64,000 nt of DNA from positions 9,195,873 through 9,259,872 of the forward strand of contig OY288257.1 in the NCBI GenBank assembly GCA_958450325.1. Direction: 5' to 3'. This document shows positions 58,674-64,000 of the stretch, in pieces (position 1 is the stretch's first letter; every line of letters starts with the position of its first letter). The translations under genes and the position numbers were made by a program. A model generated the notes under the pieces. That model searched no databases. It was not told the DNA's origin and saw nothing but the letters and a program-made list of their open reading frames with translations. The DNA comes from Agrostemma githago. Its lineage: Eukaryota; Streptophyta; Magnoliopsida; Caryophyllales; Caryophyllaceae.

Positions 58674-59987
58674 AGAGGAAAGTTTACAAGGCGTTATTGC
58701 TGATTTGCTGCAGCTGGGAGGGTGAGGACTGGTAGACAAATCTGCTGCTCTCTTGACTTGAGAATGGATTTTGTGAATCAAAAAGGCGACAGGAACTGCG
58801 GGTAATTGGCTCTTGATGTGTGTAGAACGTGTGAATATAAATATCATATGGCTTGTCATTCAGTAGGAACATATTATTACTTCTCTTAGGTTTTGACGTG
58901 CGGAGCGGCTATTATACTGAAGCTTACAATATACGAGTACTTGTGTTATTTCCTACTAGTTCCTACTTGTGATCCCAAATGTTTGAGATACCGGGCATAG
59001 GGTATATCACGATTTGTATTGGCTTTGTATTATCCAAAATACAATATAGAACAGAGGGAGAAAAAGCTCAATCCTTTTGTTTTTGGGATATGTTTTCTGA
59101 GTTATTTCCATGCATTGTTTTCGTTTTCCAAAGGAAGAAAAACTCGCTACATCTGTACTCGTAATGGTATTTGTTCCATAATTCAGAGTAGAATAGCCAT
59201 AGCTGGATTATATTCTCAGCGTAAATTATGCTGTTCACAAACATCCAACCTCATGTTTTGTTGATTGTGGGGTTCGATGGTGGAACCAGGGTGGGTAAAG
59301 GCACAATAACAGTGTTTGGTGCCTAAAAAGCAGGCACACATTTTAGTGCATGCTCGCCATACAGCCAGGAACGAAGAATGGAGTACTCGGTTGTTTAGAC
59401 TCTAGAGAGGCGTAATGCGTAAACAGTGCTATCTGTATCAACGAACTGTAATGAAATCATTTGGCATATGCCGGGAAGCCTTGCAAGGGTGCATCAAGCA
59501 CTACTGCACTCTATATCTTAGCCTATGAATGTGAATTGCGGGGTATGTTAAGATACTGGAGATAGGTGTAAGCTCGAAGATGGGGTGAATGACTGCATAC
59601 AATTCACTGAATTATACTGTAGTGGTTAGTAATAGGAATCCATCGCCTGCCTTATGGTTTTATTGAGATGATTTATTAGAGTACGTATGGTCGAATCCTG
59701 ATAACGGTCTTTAATATGGGTGAGCCTGTTTGTTTAAGAATTAACGCCAAGGTGAATCCGTTTACCGTTAAAACGAGTTCATTATTGATGAGATAATTCT
59801 TGTGTGTAAGAACGCACGCTTAATATCATTACAATAGAAGGGTTTTCGAGAATTGAAGATGCGAATGATTGTGTTTAATATATTCACCTCTGTGTTAACC
59901 ACTAAATAAAGACAATCATGGACAAAATATCGTCCCTACTCCCTATCATCAATATATGATACTCGGTGCTGAGTAGTGAGTTTTATT
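58674..59987. other. 3' flank of the membrane protein gene and spacer
   Basis: The first few hundred bases are probably 3' UTR. I see no further gene, and no clear repeat until the element starting at 59988. Confidence 0.5.
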
Positions 59988-60340
59988 CACTACTACATTT
60001 CGTCGTCGACATTTCAGCCACGTCATCGGCGCTTTATACGTGAATTTACTCTTTTACCCTTCCCCTAATTATGATTAATGATATTAATTAAGTTTGTTAA
60101 TTAATGTAATTAATATTTCCGAGTAAATTAAAATTACGGTTTTTGTACTCTTGAACGGTTTTTGAGGCACGTGTCTCAACGTAACTCTTTTACCCTTATG
60201 TAATATATTCTAATGAATTTAATTAAGTTTCTTAACTAACGTAACAAATATATTCCCGACTAATTTGAAATGTCGGTTTTTGGACTATTGAACGGTCTCC
60301 GAGAAACGTGTCTCAATGTATCCCGGGATATGTTTAGGAA

Positions 60341-60467
60341 ATTTATATATAAACCCCCCTTCTCCTTCCAATTCATTTTCACTTCTTTCTCTCCATTAAA
60401 CAATTTCTTAAAAAATCGTTTTTCAAATATAAAACCGCTTCCACTCCAACTCCAAATCCGTACTCAA
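60341..60467 (+). promoter_or_regulatory. TATA box and non-coding first exon of the PMD gene
   Basis: TTTATATATAAAC near 60341 is followed by a CT-rich leader that ends at CTCAA|GTAAGT (donor at 60468). The intron would end at AAAATTAG just before the ATG at 61572. This promoter is missing from the shorter copy at 42178. Confidence 0.55.
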
Positions 60468-60716
60468 GTAAGTAGATCTATCTATTTTGTATTACCTTTT
60501 AGCTTGTATTTGATTATTTTGGATCGACTAGTTCGATTATAATTAATATTAGATTGATAGTTTAGGTTCCCCATAGCTAATTTGTGTGTGATATATACCC
60601 TAATTGAGTAGTTATTGTTTTCTATATTCGATTTTGGTATCGATTTGGCTGATGGTGGGATCGATTTCTGCGAAATGGGGCTCGATTTTTCACGAATTGG
60701 GTCTGGAAACAGACCT

Positions 60717-60870
60717 CGACGCCGGAAAAACGCGTCTGGGGGGTCCCCTAGACGCATGAATTTCGCGTCTAGGAGGCCCCTCAAACGCATGAATTTCGCG
60801 TCGAGGAGGTCCCCTAGACGCGAAATTCATGCGTCTGAGGGGCCTCCTAGACGCAAAATTCATGCGTCTG
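60717..60870. repeat. GACGC repeats in both orientations
   Basis: GACGCATGAATTTCGCGTC and its complement recur about every 30 bp, separated by GGGGTCCCCT-like spacers. The same motif fills 42727-42860 and begins again at 63985. Confidence 0.85.
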
Positions 60871-61571
60871 TACTTGTTTTCGTTTTTTTTTTTTTTTTTT
60901 TTATATGTTATGTGTTACGATATCCGTAAAGTTCGTTTATTTTTCGTTAGATGTTCGTATCGTTACTGGAGTGTTGGTTGTTTGAATTATTATTAGGAAA
61001 TTATACGAAATGTTTATATGTTTAGGAATATTATTAGAATTATTATTATGAAATTCAGGACTAATTGTTGATAAGTTTAGGTTTTGAAATATTTTTGAAA
61101 AATTGTAATAAAAAAAATATATGGATCTCTAGGTTGAAAATATCAATTTAGCTTGAAAAATAATAACTAAAAAGTTGAATTTAGGTGAAAAACTTGTAAT
61201 CGTTATCTCTTGCTAAAATCGGACACCCAATTGAGATAACGATGAGTACTAATTTTAAGGTTAGTAGTGTTTACTAAAAAAAATAGTCTTTTTTGAAAAT
61301 AATTAATTTGAGAAGAATATACGTTATCAGTAATTTGTTCTTTAAATTAAATTTTATATCAAGCGACAACGTTGAAAGTAATAAGAATAGTAATTTCTTA
61401 TTAATTTCTTATTATATCAGTAATAGAATTTTTTTTTTATTACATATCAAATTTTATATCAATTGATTTTTCAAGTAATAAGAATAGTACGAGAACGTTA
61501 AATTCATTTCTTATTATTATTAACAAGTGACATAGTTTTGTTTTATCAACGTGTGTAATTTGTAAAATTAG

Positions 61572-63164
61572 ATGGCTGGTAAGGGGAAGAGTAGCCGGGT
61601 AGACGGTAGGGTCGTCACTGCGTCCACTCTTGCTAGGGGTAGGCAGGGGCCGCCACCTACCGGCCCACCAGAGCCATCGTCTTCCTCTCATGGGGGGACA
61701 CTAGACATTCTTGTTCCACCTTTCCGTACCACGAGCGGTACACACGACGGTTCTTCGGAGGGAACCGCGAGCGGTGAATTCCGCGAGCCGTCCAGGTCGT
61801 TGCAGTCTGCCGACCTGAACATGGAGTTCGATGAGGAGGAGAGGCGACACGCTTTTCCGGATAACTTCTCATCAGAGCAGCAGGCGGAGGAGCGGGAGCA
61901 GGAGACGGACGCGGAGACATCACAGCAGGGTAAGGCTGTTGTCTACAGAAAGGGGCCTGGAGGAACTTTCCAGGGTAGTGTCGGTACTTCGGGCTCGAGC
62001 GCCCCCCGGCGTCCACGGAGCGACACTTCGTGGATTCTGCAGGGACCTAGTCCCGGAGGTCCCATCGATCCGTCGGTGATCCCGAGCTTTGGGGGTCATA
62101 TTGCGCGTCTGCTTTGGTCCGAGCCAGGGCACGCGCTGACTCTGCTGACGACCTACAACCGTCCTCGGATTCTGAGGGAGTTGGAGTCGTTCGACCGCTT
62201 TCCTCATGTAGTGGATGCTGTCCGACAGTCGGGCCTGATTCACCTACGGGCGTGCATTCTACGCAATTTGGACATACCGCTCCTTACAGCATTCGTCGAG
62301 AGGTGGCAGCCGGATATGAACACATTCCACATGCCGTTCGGCGAGATGACTATCATGTTGCACGATGTCGCCAGGATCTTAGGGCTGTCTATAGAGGGTG
62401 AGCCATGCGTTGTTCTTAACGAGACTGGGGGTCTGGCTGATGGGAAGGCCGCTGTGGGGAACTTCTTCGGGATGAATGATTTGCAGTTGAGGGCACCCAG
62501 GGGGGATGCGGGCCCTCCCATTTTCAGGAGCGGGGCGGTACTAGCGAGGGTTGTGCGTGAGAAGATGAGCACTGGGACCCATGAGCAGACTGTGCAGGGT
62601 TACCTGATCACATTGTTGGGGGAGTTCCTCTTTGTGGATAGGTCGAGCGATCGTATTCGTCCGTCAGTCTTCCCACTGACGAACAGCTTGGACTCGATTC
62701 CTGGTTTTGCGTGGGGTGCTGGTACGTTGGCGTGGCTGTACAGGAATTTAGGGATGGCTTCGAGGGAGGAGTTCACCACTTTGGCCGGGTGTTTGACTTT
62801 GCTTCAGGTGTGGATCTATGAGTACTTCCCCGACTTTAGGCCAGGGGCACCGATCCCGATTTCGCCGACTTCGCCACGCGCGACTGCGTGGGTAGGCGTC
62901 GGGAAACCATCGGCGCGCGGGGACAACCTTTTGGCCTACCGACGATCACTTGACTTATTGACAGCAGATCGGGTCTGTTGGGAGCCCTTCGTGCGGAACG
63001 CTCACTCGTGCTCGAAGAAGAAGTGGATGTATTCAGCCCGGCGCGCTAGTACCATCATCTGCTCAATGGCATTACGACCTTCCCTTGCCTCCGCCCTCAA
63101 CTTCCCCTCGATATTGTATATCGTCACGATCGATGGGCGTGGTTTCCCCGGGTTTCTCCGATGA
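61572..63164 (+). pseudogene. Plant mobile domain (PMD) protein gene, 3' end lost
   Basis: PMD proteins occur in transposons and in the plant MAIN/MAIL silencing factors. The ATG at 61572 follows a splice acceptor. Residues 1-175 are Gly/Ser/Glu-rich and probably disordered. The PMD begins near 180 and shows ERWQPDMNTFHMPFGEMTI, the DVARILGLSIEGEP block, the LGEFLFVD block, WGAGTLAWLYRNL, and GCLTLLQVW near the end. After CWEPF (about 62992) the frame runs into antisense sequence of the neighbouring transposase fragment, so the last residues up to 63164 are not PMD. The gene is therefore truncated and fused to foreign sequence. Codons are GC-richer than the surroundings. Confidence 0.85.
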
Positions 63165-63625
63165 AGGCAGTCGTGTATTTGGGCTGGTGTCAAGTGGTCC
63201 CGAATACCGTCCCGAACAATCTGTTTCTCGGCCTCGTCAAGGGCGGCTAGACGTCTGTGCCCGTCAGCGTAAACCTCCAATTTGTGGTTGTGCATGCCAC
63301 ATGGACCGATGGCTAAAATCCATCGTTCCCTGTCTAAGCTCTCGCACGCCTTCACCCAAAACTTACACCCGATCTTCTGAGAACTCTTGGTACTTTTTCC
63401 CGGTTTTCCGTTACGGTTGCATTTAAAGTAATTTTGACCAAGTAATCTTGACTTCGGGTTCACATTACTTTGCGTTTTGTTGCTCGCTTTCACCAAGGTG
63501 AACCCAAGAGCCGAACCTATCTCACTAGCGTAGTTGAATGCCTCATCCGAACTACGGAACGCTGGCCCAAAAATAAAACAAACGCGATAGTCAATACCGT
63601 CACCATCTAACTCCTCCTGATACAC
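63002..63625 (-). pseudogene. FAR1-type zinc-finger part of a MULE transposase, truncated
   Basis: Transposases of many plant MULEs begin with a FAR1-type DNA-binding domain of the WRKY-GCM1 zinc-finger class. Here the frame shows FKCNRNG...IGCKFWVKA...MHNH, that is Cys, Cys and His-X-His ligands in the right order, then a helical segment ending ARRAEYIH. The frame stops at 63002, where it meets the PMD gene; the catalytic MULE domain is absent. The first codon is GTG and a likely splice acceptor (TATCAG) lies there, so this is an internal exon; any earlier exon was not found. It overlaps the 3' part of the PMD frame, tail to tail. Confidence 0.75.
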
Positions 63626-64000
63626 CGATAAAAAATTACTGATTAGTTACAAAGTAAAACGCAAAATGGATTTACGAAATTCAGAAATTATTTAATTTCA
63701 TAATTTCGTATACAAAGATCTGAACATTTAAACATGATTTTGATATTAATAATTCTAATAATATTCATAGTAATTCTAATCATATAAACATCTCTTATAA
63801 TTTCAACTAAAAAAAAAACCGAGTCACGATATTCATAATAATTCTATTCATATTTCGAACTAATAATATTCATAATAATAATTCTAATCATATAAATTAC
63901 AAATAACGACACCCGAGTCACGATATTTTAACGCATAACGTCGAACAATAACAAAAAAAAAACGCGAACAGGGGCCCAGACGCCAAAATGACGCGTCTGA

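Larger units (their letters stand above)
59988..64000. mobile_element. MULE-like element with PMD and FAR1-type genes (right end outside window)
   Basis: The left end CACTACTACATTTCGTCGTC and the next 360 bp match the element at 42178. It carries a leader with TATA box, GACGC repeats in an intron, a plant mobile domain gene on the plus strand and a FAR1/MULE-type transposase fragment on the minus strand. GACGC motifs reappear at 63985-63999, as expected for sequence approaching the opposite end. The right terminus and target duplication lie beyond the window. Confidence 0.72.

Noticed and set aside
1..64000. CRISPR array or bacterial-type operons
   Set aside because: The direct repeats seen are minisatellites, LTR motifs or transposon repeats, and the genes have spliceosomal introns.

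Overview
This is nuclear DNA from a flowering plant, very probably a eudicot. The split plant genes (LAZY1, SPL, a two-helix membrane protein), AT-rich spacers, Stowaway, Tourist, hAT and MULE elements, a Helitron with an RPA gene, and a Tat-type LTR retrotransposon all fit. A Caryophyllales origin is my guess from general impression and is not tested here.

Layout. 1-8867: most of a young, gag-only Ty3/gypsy (Tat-like) LTR retrotransposon; its 5' LTR is cut by the window edge. 8943-9594: a hAT-like element with a perfect 8-bp target duplication. 12390-13157: a single-exon gene for an uncharacterised plant protein. 20547-23127: a complete five-exon LAZY1-type (IGT family) gravitropism gene. 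24470-35892: a Mutator-like element with TIRs of nearly 0.5 kb and a 9-bp target duplication. A 10.1-kb Helitron sits inside it, carrying an RPA70-like gene and a Rep gene that has lost its helicase half. 36.2-43.6 kb: MITEs, a second hAT-like element and a 1.4-kb MULE-like element. 49320-50797: an SBP-box (SPL) transcription factor with a miR156 site. 55404-58673: a small two-helix membrane protein gene with a 2.9-kb intron. 59988 to the end: a larger relative of the 42.2-kb element, carrying a plant mobile domain gene and a FAR1/MULE-type transposase that are truncated tail to tail.

The four host-type genes show no common pathway. LAZY1 and SPL both affect shoot architecture in other plants, but nothing here links them. 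Much of the window is transposon-derived.

The most unusual signals are two. First, the LTR carries arrays of the palindrome ACTCGAYCGAGT with a recurrent 21-bp spacing. Second, the 9-mer TACGGAGTA/TACTCCGTA occurs 20 times by my count, and every copy lies outside the three largest transposons. All calls were made by eye. Splice sites were chosen from GT/AG boundaries, reading phase and family knowledge, without transcript data.
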